Source: Bufo bufo (Eukaryota; Chordata; Amphibia; Anura; Bufonidae). Taken from it: a stretch of 64,000 nt of DNA. Position 1 is the stretch's first letter, and every line of letters begins with the position of its first letter. Where the stretch lies: the NCBI RefSeq assembly GCF_905171765.1, contig NC_053390.1:135982820-136046819 (forward strand). Direction: 5' to 3'. The translations under genes were made by a program, and so were the position numbers. Under the pieces are notes generated by a model that had not been told where the DNA came from, ran no database searches, and saw nothing but the letters and a program-made list of their open reading frames with translations. Below are positions 1-9,267 of the stretch, piece by piece.

Positions 1-89
1 ACTTTTTTAAAAAGTCAAAGAAAAGTCACAGACTCACCAGTAGGGGGGTGGCAAAAAAACTGAAGTAGCATTTCTAGAGAAACATGTTA

Positions 90-630
90 GGCTGAGTTCA
101 CATCACCGTTTAGCTTTGCATTCTTCTTATCCGTCAGAAGAAGAGAGAGAGAAAAAACTGGATCCAGTAAAAAAACTGATCCTGTTGCATCAGTTGTCAT
201 CCGTTTGAGCCATTTCCGTCTGAGATCAGTTTTTTTTAGGCCCCATTCACACATTCACACATCCGCAATTCTGTTCCGGAACGGAATTGCGGACCCATTA
301 GTTTCTGTGGGGCCGCACGTAGTGCTGCCCGGATACGGAAATGCGGAACGCACATTGCCGCTGTCCGCGTTTTGCGGATCCGAGGATCCGTGGAGCCGCA
401 AAACACACACGGATGTGTGAATGGACCCTAAGACGAAAACAAAAGTACTGCATGCAGGACTTTTTTTCCCCATCTAAAAAACGGATCTCAGATGGAAATG
501 GCTCAAACTGATGACAACAGATGCAACAGGATCCGTTTTTTTTTACTGGATCCTGTTTTTGTTTTTTTCTCTCTCTCTTCTTCTGAATGATCAGAAGAAG
601 GGAAAGCTAAACAGTGATGTGAACTAAGCC
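90..630. mobile_element. Foldback (Harbinger-type) element, outer copy of a nest
   Basis: The ends are inverted repeats sharing AGTTCACATCAC and GTTTAGCTTT, and the flanks are TTA on both sides (87-89, 631-633). The arms stay complementary well inward (TCCGTTTGAGCCATTTCC against its complement near 500). A 3-bp TWA duplication with ends starting GG fits PIF/Harbinger-type non-autonomous elements. There is no transposase. A second foldback sits at its centre (239-428). Part of the same family recurs near 52455-52535. Confidence 0.7.
239..428. mobile_element. Foldback element nested in the centre of 90-630
   Basis: It starts GGCCCCATTCACACATTC after TTA and ends GTGTGAATGGACCC before TAA. The arms are complementary around an inner CCGCAATTCTGTTCCGG motif. 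Its position at the midpoint of another palindrome suggests insertion into the loop of the outer element. Confidence 0.6.
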
Positions 631-1008
631 TTAGGTTCAAAGATGAGCTAAATGTAACAAACAACACAACTAAATCCTCCCTTTGAAAGAGCAAATGGAG
701 ACTGCTAAATTATTTTGAATCTGTTGTATCTTGTGATTAAAATACTGACAGGACAAGGTCAATTTTTATACTAAGCAATGAAATAAATAGTAATAATATA
801 TTAATAAGCATTATGACTGATTTTGTTTCCAAATGCCTTATGTACTATTTATCAAACCTTTGATTGTGGAATAGTTTCATTTAGCTACAGTATATATGAA
901 ACCAATTACCTACTTTCATATGACAAGCTAAATTCAAGGAAACTGTCATTATTTAGTATTTGGAATTTTGAATTGAAAATGAGGTTAAAAATATAAAAAT
1001 CTGTATTA

Positions 1009-1244
1009 GGCCTTATTCACACGTCCGTTGTTTCTTTCCTGATCTGTTCCGTTTTTTGCGGAACAGATCTGGACCAGATCTGGACCCATTCATTTTCAAT
1101 AGGTCCTGAAAAAAAACGGACAGCTCAATGTCTGATTTTATTTCAGGACCCATTGAAAATGAATGGGTCCAGATCTGGTCCAGATGTGTTCCCGCAAAAA
1201 ACGGAACAGATCAGGAAAGAAACAACGGACGTGTGAATAAGGCC
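1009..1244. mobile_element. Foldback element, chain member 1
   Basis: This is an almost perfect palindrome: GGCCTTATTCACACGTCCG at the left is mirrored by CGGACGTGTGAATAAGGCC at the right. Both flanks are TTA. There is no coding capacity beyond chance ORFs on both strands. Confidence 0.8.
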
Positions 1245-1247
1245 TTA

Positions 1248-1573
1248 GGGCTCATGCACATGACAGTATGTATTTTGCGGTCCACAAAAAATGGACCAGC
1301 AAATAATACGGAGGACGTCTGTGTGAATTCCGTATTTTGCGGAACGGAACAGCTGGCCCCTAATAGAACAGTGCTATCCTTGTCCGTAATGTCGACTATA
1401 ATAGGACATGTTCTATTTTTTTGCGGAACGGACACATGGACATACGGAAACAGAATGCACGAGGAGTAACTTCTGATTTTTTGGTGGACCTATTGAAATG
1501 AATGGTTCCACATACGGTATGCAAAAATAAAAAAACGGACACAAAAAGAAAATATGCTTGTGTCCATGAGCCC
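1248..1573. mobile_element. Foldback element, chain member 2
   Basis: It starts GGGCTCATGCACATGAC and ends GTGTCCATGAGCCC. It shares its left TTA with member 1 and its right TAA with member 3. The interior carries the TTTTGCGGTCC / GGAACGGA vocabulary common to this family. The same family recurs at 22743, 24030 and 43669. Confidence 0.75.
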
Positions 1574-1576
1574 TAA

Positions 1577-1905
1577 GGCTGGGTTCAGACCTGAGCGTAT
1601 TCGAAATGCGCGTTTAACGCGCGTTTTTGTCGCGTGTTTTTATGCACGTTTTTTGCAATAGTAAACGCGCGTTTGACGCGCGTTTGTGTGATTGACTGCA
1701 GTGTCCTATGGCCACAAACGCGCGTCAAAACGCCCCAAAGAAGCTCAAGAACTTGTTTGAGCGTAGGGCGTTTTTCAGCGCGTTCAAACGCGCTGTAAAA
1801 CGCTCAAGTGAGAACCAGGGCCATAGGGAAGCATTGGTTTTCATGTGTTGAGCATTTTACAGCGCGTTTGAACGCGCTGTAAAACGCTCAAGTGTGAACC
1901 CAGCC
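1577..1905. mobile_element. Foldback element, chain member 3 (CGCG-rich)
   Basis: The ends are GGCTGGGTTCAGACCTGAG and CTCAAGTGTGAACCCAGCC. The interior is unusually CpG-rich, with repeated GCGCGTTT / AAACGCGC motifs, and it contains an internal duplication of the right arm (around 1770-1800 and 1860-1890). Confidence 0.75.
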
Positions 1906-1908
1906 TTA

Positions 1909-2225
1909 GGCTCAGTTCAGACCTGAGCGTTCTGAAAGGAGCGCTCTGTATGCGCGATTGTACGGGCGTTTACAAGCGCGCATACAGAGACAAGTGTACA
2001 CACAGTGTCGCGCGTTCCCGAAAGTCTATGTACGGGAACGCGCGACAAGCGCCCAAAAAAACGCTCCTGTACTTGTGTGAGCGTCGGGCGTTCACCAGCG
2101 CGATCGTACGCGCTGTAAAACGCCCAGGTGAGAACCATTCCCATAGGGAAGCATTGGTTTCTCCTTGTTGAGCGTTTTACAGCGCGTAGGAACGCGCTGT
2201 AAAACGCTCAGGTGTGAACTGAGCC
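1909..2225. mobile_element. Foldback element, chain member 4
   Basis: The ends GGCTCAGTTCAGACCTGAG and CTCAGGTGTGAACTGAGCC are flanked by TTA on both sides. It is a diverged relative of member 3, with the same GCGCG-rich interior and duplicated right arm. Confidence 0.75.
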
Positions 2226-2228
2226 TTA

Positions 2229-2483
2229 GGGCTCATTCAGACGGCCGTATGCTGTCCGCAAAAATACTGAATGCTATCCGTTTTTTTGCGGATCCGCAAA
2301 AAAACGGATCTGCAAAAAAACGGATAGCATTCAGTATTTTTGCGGACCCATAGACTTCAATGGGGCCATGTCCTGATTTTCACGGACAAGTATAGGACAT
2401 GTTTCATTTTTTTTGCGGATCCGCAAAAAAACGGATAGCATTCAGTATTTTTGCGGACAGCATACGGCCGTCTGAATGAGCCC
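2229..2483. mobile_element. Foldback element, chain member 5
   Basis: The ends GGGCTCATTCAGACGGCC and GGCCGTCTGAATGAGCCC form a long palindrome with TTA flanks. The interior repeats TTTTTGCGGATCCGCAAAAA, itself palindromic. Confidence 0.8.
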
Positions 2484-2486
2484 TTA

Positions 2487-2966
2487 GAGTTAGTTTACAC
2501 AGCAAAAATCCCTCTCCTTGAATGTGGTAGACCTATTCATGGTGTAACCCCACCGAATGGAACTAAACTGCATTTTTTGCGGCCTCTTATTGAAAACAGT
2601 GGACTATTTCAACATGGCCTGCGGTTTTTGGTGTGGAATCAGGCAGTTTTTTTATTTATTTTTTCCTTATAAATGTTGCCAAGTACATTTGCATATTTAG
2701 TTTTGTATCTTTTTCTGTGATTTCTGATAAATTTATGCTCTTGAAGGAGTGGCGCCTTCATGTGTTAATGCGCTCCTATTTTATCTGGGGAGCAACATTT
2801 TTGTGTACTTTTGCCCCGCCTATCCCATGGGCACCCTTGATTAGTTTGTACATATAGCGGTGTGTTCTCCTCCTCTCATTGGTTGCTTGATGCACCCAGA
2901 GGTAACTAGGAGCAGCTGACTATATGTGCAAGGTCTGCTCTCCTGAAAGTAGATGCCCAATGGCAT
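2487..2966. other. Unassigned sequence before the tandem duplication
   Basis: There is no gene here. The stretch from about 2820 (CTCATTGGTTGC, GCACCCAGAGG) appears to be the unique leading part of the repeat that is duplicated from 2967. Confidence 0.4.
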
Positions 2967-3521
2967 AGGTAGGTTTAGAGTAGGACCTGCCTGACTGAGA
3001 CCACCTTGGCGCAGGTAGGCGGTCACAGATGTGTTTTGATCAAATATATCGGCTAAGAGTCTCAGATTTTATTATATCAGAATGAGGGCTTAGTCCATAT
3101 ATAATGTTTGCATTTATTGTGTTTTTTTCATTGTGTTTTGATTTTTTCATTGTGTTAAACAGCTTAAAATGGGGAAAGGGGCAGATCAAAATTGTGCAAA
3201 AAAAAAAAGAGATAACGAAAAGATATAAAAATCGGAGTCCTATGAGGTAGGTTTAGAGTAGGACCTGCCTGACTGAGACCACCTTGGCACAGGTAGGCGG
3301 GCACAGATGTGTTTTGATCAAATATATTGGCTAAGAATCTCAGATTTTATTATATCAGAATAAGGGCTTAGTCCATATATAATGTTTGCATTTATTGTGT
3401 TTTTTTCATTGCGTTGTGATTTTTTCATTGCGTTAAACAGCTTAAAATGGGGAAAGGGGCAGATCAAAAATGTGCAAAAAAAAAAAGAGATAACGAAAAG
3501 ATATAAAAATCGGAGTCCTAG
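2967..3521. repeat. Tandem duplication, two 278-bp units
   Basis: Unit 1 starts at 2967 and unit 2 at 3245, both with AGGTAGGTTTAGAGTAGGAC. They run through TTTTGATCAAATATAT and an A-run to ATAAAAATCGGAGTCCTA. Differences are scattered single bases, for example GCGCAGG/GCACAGG. The layout (GGTAGG..., CACCTTGG.G, GGCTAA..TCTCA) resembles the arms of the 5410-6710 block. Confidence 0.85.
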
Positions 3522-5400
3522 GAGACCTCAGAGTGTCATGTACCAATTTTGCAGGCCAATTGGAGCATGTTTAATTTGTGTAGAATCAATTCAGATACAA
3601 ATCAAATCAGGCTACAAAAGAATATGGGACTATCTGGTTTTTAATTATTAAAACAAAATAATATAAATTATATTATCCCGTTAAACAATCAATAGAGCAC
3701 CTTCATTCTCAAAATCAGAAGTCAGGCTGATCAATTTCAAACCCACTTTTCATAACTGGAGTGAGTGGAGTAAATGAGCCCAAAAAGTCCCAAAGCCTTA
3801 ATATGAGTCTTTTTGAAGGCAGAATTCTGAAATGCAGAGCTTCATAAATTCCTTCCAGTGTCTATACACATCCCAGCAATAAATATATAACTGTGGTTGA
3901 CTTCACAGGATTTCTCGAAACATGTATTGTGCCTCGTTTGCCCTACAGCTCAATGTAATCAATTGTCGACTAGCAGCAATTTCAGGCTGGGAAGAGTCTG
4001 GATGAGATTTAATGATATTATTGACATTAAGTGCAGAAAAAAAGCAATCTGCCCCAATTTGATGTACGGTATATTTTCAGAAGAACATTACTAACATATT
4101 TGTGGATGGCAGTGGCAGTTCTTCTTTAGATGTGTGCTCTTGTCATATTACTTTCCCACACTGAATCCGAAATCTGAAGGAAATTTGGACGCGTATAAAG
4201 CATACTAGAACCCCATTATCAATCATTTCTGTGCATCTTTCTAATGACTGCCTTCTACTAATATCATTTTCATCCAAAGCAAACACAACTCCAAAATACA
4301 TACATGAAATTCCCCACTGCCTGAGAGCAGCACACACACAAAAAAAACTAAAATCGTTGCTGACCTGGCCCCATCTGCACAAAAGCACTTTCAAATCAAA
4401 GATATTTCAAGAATAGTAAAAATGTCTTTTCTGTGATCTAAAACTGCTGATGTATAGTAGCTGTTTTCTGTGTCTTTGTGAAGCTACTCCCTGTGAAGTG
4501 GCCCCGTAGCCCTCGGAGTGATGTCAAGGGAGTACTGAGATGAACAGAAAGTTGACTCAAAAGCCAAACATATAAGATTTTCTCTTTGTTCTTCAGTGTT
4601 CAATTCAGGAGAATTTCTGCAACAAATTGCAAAGTCCGACCACAAAACAACATATCCCGATACTGAACATCCTATTTTCTCTTTTTCAACACAGGGGGAA
4701 TTTTTCTTGATTATAAACAGTGTGCATGCCATTTCGTGCCAGAGGTTGCTGCTGTGCTGACATATGTGTCAATGAAATTATTAGCACTCTCTCCAGACCA
4801 GCGTGTAAAAAACATCCCACTAATTAGTTTAACTGAAATATTCCCTATATTTCAACTTTATTTAAAGCCATTGGACTGTATTAGTCTGCTGCGTGCAATA
4901 GAAGAGCCAATAAAACAGATAAAAAAAAAACAGATAAAACCGGGAGGTTCACGTGATGCCGCCACGCTGAACTTTTAAACTTTGCATCAATGTAACCTCT
5001 GCTAAAGATATTTGATTCATTCATCTTAACTGGTTTTGATTTTAGTAGAAAGGGTGACAGGGATTTTTAACCATTTTCAAATTGTGGAAAATAACACTCA
5101 CCTTTATGTCTACTCATAGCAAACAGTGATAGGTAAAGGTAAAGGCAATGCTTAAAAGTATCCATACATCACAGCGTTGTGCAAATGTACAGTATCTCAA
5201 AAGAATTTCAGTAAGGGCTGCAGGTACGGATGCAGGTAGAAATTCTGCACTAATTTCCGTAAAGATTTCTGGACATTTCTAAACCAAATCTGCATCAAAA
5301 TCTGCACGTGTTATTTGCAGATTTTATTGCAGATTTGATGTGATTTTGCCGCACTAAAAAGATCACACAATTTTCAAAGACTAATCTCCTACACTTTGCT
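3522..5400. other. Unassigned, apparently low-repeat sequence
   Basis: I see no convincing coding exon, RNA gene or element boundary here. ORFs are short and lack recognisable motifs. The lack of foldback vocabulary makes this one of the least repeat-like stretches. Confidence 0.4.
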
Positions 5401-5409
5401 GGCACTGTA

Positions 5410-6710
5410 TTACACTATAATAACATTTGCAAAGACAGGTGCACTTTGCGGTCGTACTAAACCCTCATACTGATGGTAAAATTGAGAGATTAGCCAACAT
5501 ATCCTACTGTGGAGGACATGTCTAAGCCCGAGCACCGCGCCAAGGTTTCTCAAGTAGCTCGGGACCTAACACTCAGCTACCTATGCCATATGGGCAATGC
5601 CAGGGGCCAATGGGCAAATTACAGGAGCGTAAGGTCCGACCCATAGCCAACTCACCAGTTACCTTCAGCATGTAGCCATGCTTCCAATGGGAGGAGGGAG
5701 GAGTCTGCGAGTCCCACTCAAGACTGGCTGATATGGTCCAGGCCTCGCAGGTGCACCTAAATGTAGCCTGTGGATTGAAAACAGGGACATTTAAATTGGA
5801 GTTTATACACCTCCAAGCATCTCTATATACAAACCAACTGAAAAAATGGCGTGGTGTTAAACAGGCAGGAAATGCTCAAACCCATATGCAGTTGTGCATG
5901 TATATACAGGGGAGCAAATCCTGCCCTTGTAGCCTGTTGCTAATGGCGATCCCCAGCAAAAATGCATACAGTGGAGGATGCCCGCAGTGGACCACAAGTA
6001 CCACAATAGACATCCTACACAAGATAGCAATTGTGGATGTGATAACCAATATAACAATATAATAACATTTGCAAATACAGGTGCACTCTGCAGTCATACT
6101 AAACCCTTATACTGATGTTAAAATTGAGAGATTAGCCAACATATCCTACTGTGGAGGACATGTCTGAGCCCGAGCACTGCGCCAAGGTTTCTCAAGTAGC
6201 TCAGGACCTAACACTCACCTACCTCATGCTGGAAGTAACTGGTGAGTTGTCTATGAGTCGGACCTTACGCTCCTGTAATTTGCCCACTGGCTCCTGGTAT
6301 TGCCCATATGGCACAGGTAGGTGAGTGTTAGGTCCCAAGCTACTTGGGAAACCTTGGTGCGGTGCTCAGGCTCAGACATGTCCTCCACAATAGGATATGT
6401 TGGCTAATCTCTCAATTTTAACATCAGTATGAAGGTTCAGTACAACCGCAGAGTGCACCTGTCTTTGCAAATGTTATTATATTGTTATATTGGTTATCAC
6501 ATCCATATAATTGCTATCTTATGTAGGATGTCTATTGAGGTACTTGTGGTCCGCTGCGGGCAACCTCCACTGTATGCATTTTTGCTGGGGATCGCCATTA
6601 TCAACAGGCTACAAGTGCAGGATTTGCTCCCCTTTATATATATGCACAACTGCATATGGGTTTGAGCACTTCCTGCCTGTTTAACACCACGCCATTTTTG
6701 CACTGTATTA
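5410..6710. repeat. Composite repeat with 430-bp inverted arms and a partial direct copy
   Basis: Arms at roughly 5838-6270 and 6270-6705 are inverted copies, running from GGCGTGGTGTTAAACAGGC to its complement. They meet near 6270. A partial direct copy (GAGAGATTAGCCAACATATC, then CCAAGGTTTCTCAAGTAGC) lies at about 5410-5700. No reverse transcriptase or transposase is encoded. It may be terminal-repeat sequence of an unidentified retroelement. The superfamily is not known to me. Confidence 0.7.
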
Positions 6711-6809
6711 CACTGCATTTTTTTCGCATGAGAATCCACAAGGAAAAAAACATACATATTCTGTAATGTGTGCAGGTAGCCTAAGAGAAACATAATAGTC
6801 TTGAAGTTA

Positions 6810-7748
6810 CAGTACAGACCAAAAGTTTGGACACACCTTCTCATTCAAAGAGTTTTCTTTATTTTCATGACTATGAAGGCATCAAAACTATGAATTAACA
6901 CATGTGGAATTATATACATAACAAACAAGTGTGAAACAACTGAAAATATGTCATATTCTAGGTTCTTCAAAGTAGCCACCTTTTGCTTTGATTACTGCTT
7001 TGCACACTCTTGGCATTCTCTTGATGAGCTTCAAGAGGTAGTCCCCTGAAATGGTCTTCCAACAGTCTTGAAGGAGTTCCCAGAGATGCTTAGCACTTGT
7101 TGGCCCTTTTGCCTTCACTCTGCGGTCCAGCTCACCCCAAACCATCTCGATTGGGTTCAGGTCCAGTGACTGTGGAGGCCAGGTCATCTGGCACAGCACC
7201 GCATCACTCTCCTTCATGGTCAAATAGCCCTTACTTTCAAAGTTTTCCCAATTTTTCGGCTGACTGACTGACCTTCATTTCTTAAAGTAATGATGGCCAC
7301 TCGTTTTTCTTTATTTAGCTGCTTTTTTCTTGCCATAATACAAATTCTAACAGTCTATTCAGTAGGACTATCAGCTGTGTATCCACCTGACTTCTCCTCA
7401 ACGCAACTGATGGTCCCAACCCCATTTATAAGGCAAGAAATCCCACTTATTAAACCTGACAGGGCACACCTGTGAAGTGAAAACCATTTCAGGGGACTAC
7501 CTCTTGAAGCTCATCAAGAGAATGCCAAGAGTGTGCAAAGCAGTAATCAAAGCAAAAGGTGGCTACTTTGAAGAAGCTAGAATATGACATATTTTCAGTT
7601 GTTTCACACTTGTTTGTTATGTATATAATTCCACATGTGTTAATTCATAGTTTTGATGCCTTCAGTGTGAATCTACAATTTTCATAGTCATGAAAATAAA
7701 GAAAACTCTTTGAATGAGAAGGTGTGTCCAAACTTTTGGTCTGTACTG
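6810..7748. mobile_element. Tc1-like foldback element (deleted, two 3' halves)
   Basis: The element starts CAGTACAGACCAAAAGTTTGG and ends with the complement. It is flanked by TA at 6808-6809 and 7749-7750, as expected for Tc1/mariner. Unlike a full element, both ends carry the same 3' part of the transposase gene in inverted orientation, so arms of roughly 270 bp face each other around a unique centre (7224-7480). It has no complete transposase. Confidence 0.85.
6951..7223 (-). pseudogene. Tc1 transposase C-terminal fragment
   Basis: The minus-strand ORF contains WPPQSLDLNPIEMVWGELDRR, the region around the third catalytic acidic residue (PIE) of Tc1/mariner transposases, and then the C-terminal helix ending near RMPRVCKAVIKAKGGYF. 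The helix-turn-helix and the first two catalytic Asp regions are missing. The same C-terminal segment is present in reverse at 7480-7590. It cannot be functional as it stands. Confidence 0.85.
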
Positions 7749-7750
7749 TA

Positions 7751-8030
7751 TATCTTTCAACAACTAAATGAAATTAAAAAAGATAATGCTAAACTCCAGG
7801 CTTTCAAGATTGCTTTCAAGTCTCTTCATCAGGCATGTGTATAACTGGTAATCCCCCAAAAAATATAAACATTTCCAATTTTTTTTTTATTTCCACATGA
7901 CTCAAATGGCTTAAAATACTGCATAGGAGGTTTTTAGTTCACATACCGTATGTATCTTTTTAGGTAAGCTATGACTATGAACCCTTGGTTGGGTATATAA
8001 ATTGCACAAGGTTAGGTTTTCTATATATAG
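7751..8030. other. Spacer between Tc1 elements
   Basis: AT-rich sequence with no recognised feature. The left terminus of the next Tc1 element should lie near 8030 but is not clear. Confidence 0.3.
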
Positions 8031-8034
8031 CGTT

Positions 8035-9265
8035 AATTTGCCATATTGGTCCTTTGCTCAGTACTTAGTTAAAGAACCTTTGGCAGTGATTACAGCCTCC
8101 AGTCTTCTTGAGTATGATGCCACAAGGTTTGAACACCTGGAGTTGGGGATTTTCTGACATTCTTCTCTGCAGATCCTCTAAAGGTCTGTTGGGTTGGATT
8201 GGTTCGATTGGGTTTCAGTCAGCCACACCTATGTTGTCTTGGCTGTGTGCTCAGGGTCACTGTCTTGTTGGAAGTGAACCTTCAGCCCATTTTGAGTATC
8301 CAAGCACTCTGGGTAAGGTTTTTATAAAGAATATCTCTGTACTTTGCTCCATTCAGCTTTCCCTCAAACCTGACCAGTCTCCCTGTCCAAGCCGCTGAAA
8401 AAGACCCCCACAGCATGATACTGTCACCACCATGCTTCACTGTAGGGAAGTAATTGGGCAGGTGAGCAGTGCCTGGTTTTCTCCAGACATGGCGTTTACA
8501 ATTGAGGCTAAAAAGGCAAATCTTGGTTTCATGAGACCAGAGAATCTTGTCTCTTGCAGTCTGAGAGTCCTTTAGGTGCTTTTTTACAAACTCCAGGCAG
8601 GCTTTTATGTGTCTTTTACTGAGGATTCTAAGGCTTCTTTCTGGCCATTCTGCCATAAAGCTTAGATTGGTGGAGTGCTACAGCAATGGTTGACCTTCTT
8701 AAAGTTTCTCCCAATTGCAAACAGGATCTGTGGAGCTCAGCCAGAGCGCCCATTGGGTTCTTGATCACCTCTCTTACCAAGGCCCTTCTTCCCTGATTAC
8801 TTAGTTTGTTGGGGCGGCCAGCTCTAGGAAGAGACTTAATTGTTACAAACTTCTTCCTTTTAAGAATTGGAGGCCACTGTGCTTTTGGGAACTTTCTGTA
8901 TACTTTTCCACACAATCCTGTCTATATAGCCAGTTCTTTTCCCCTCATGGCTTGGTTTTTACTCTGATATGCATTGTCAGGTGTGAGGCCTTATACATAC
9001 AGAGCTGTGTCTGTCCAAATCAACTGAATTTACTACAGGTGGACTCCAATCAAGGTGTAGAAATATCTCAAAGATGATCAAGAGAAATCGGAGGCCCACC
9101 GCACCCCAGAGATAAATTTCAAGTGTCATAGCAAAGGGTCTGAATATTTATATCCATGAAAATTTTATTTTTATTCTTGCAGGAGGCTTTTTTTTATTTA
9201 TTTAGCACAAGGTCATACCATAACAAAATGTGAAAAAGTGAAAGGATTTGAAGACTTTCCAGATG
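8035..9265 (-). mobile_element. Tc1-like element, left end truncated
   Basis: The right end (GTGAAAAAGTGAAAGGATTTG, AGACTTTCC) matches the style of a DD34E Tc1 terminal repeat. In reverse orientation it leads through a UTR into the transposase remains at 8915-8282. The left terminal repeat is not recognisable, so the element is probably truncated near 8035-8050. It abuts the next Tc1 element at a shared TA near 9266. Confidence 0.7.
8282..8915 (-). pseudogene. Decayed Tc1 transposase
   Basis: Two overlapping frames cover the gene. The first (8915-8628) has the second DNA-binding region (LPRAGRPNKLSNQGRRALVREV). The second (8656-8282) has the catalytic core start ([35 protein letters not shown]). 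A frameshift separates them near 8640. The first catalytic Asp is replaced by His (LWSHETK where WSDE is usual). A QQDSDPEHT motif appears further on in a third frame, and the PIE region is missing. The gene is clearly inactive. Confidence 0.85.
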
Positions 9266-9267
9266 TA

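Noticed and set aside
1128..1469. 113-codon ORF and similar ORFs inside foldback elements (14637-15251, 22715-23532, 26810-27442, 30994-31581, 44652-45204)
   Set aside because: Palindromic, low-complexity sequence gives open frames on both strands at once. The translations share no protein motif and are spelled by repeat vocabulary.
1245..2490. TTAGGG/CCCTAA motifs at foldback junctions as interstitial telomere repeats
   Set aside because: Each occurs singly, formed by the TTA flank plus the GGG start of the element. There is no tandem TTAGGG run.
5461..5500. Hammerhead core at CTGATGG in the 5.4-kb repeat
   Set aside because: The core needs CTGANGA followed by a stem and GAAAC. Here CTGATGG is followed by TAAAATTGAGAG, with no stem and no GAAAC.
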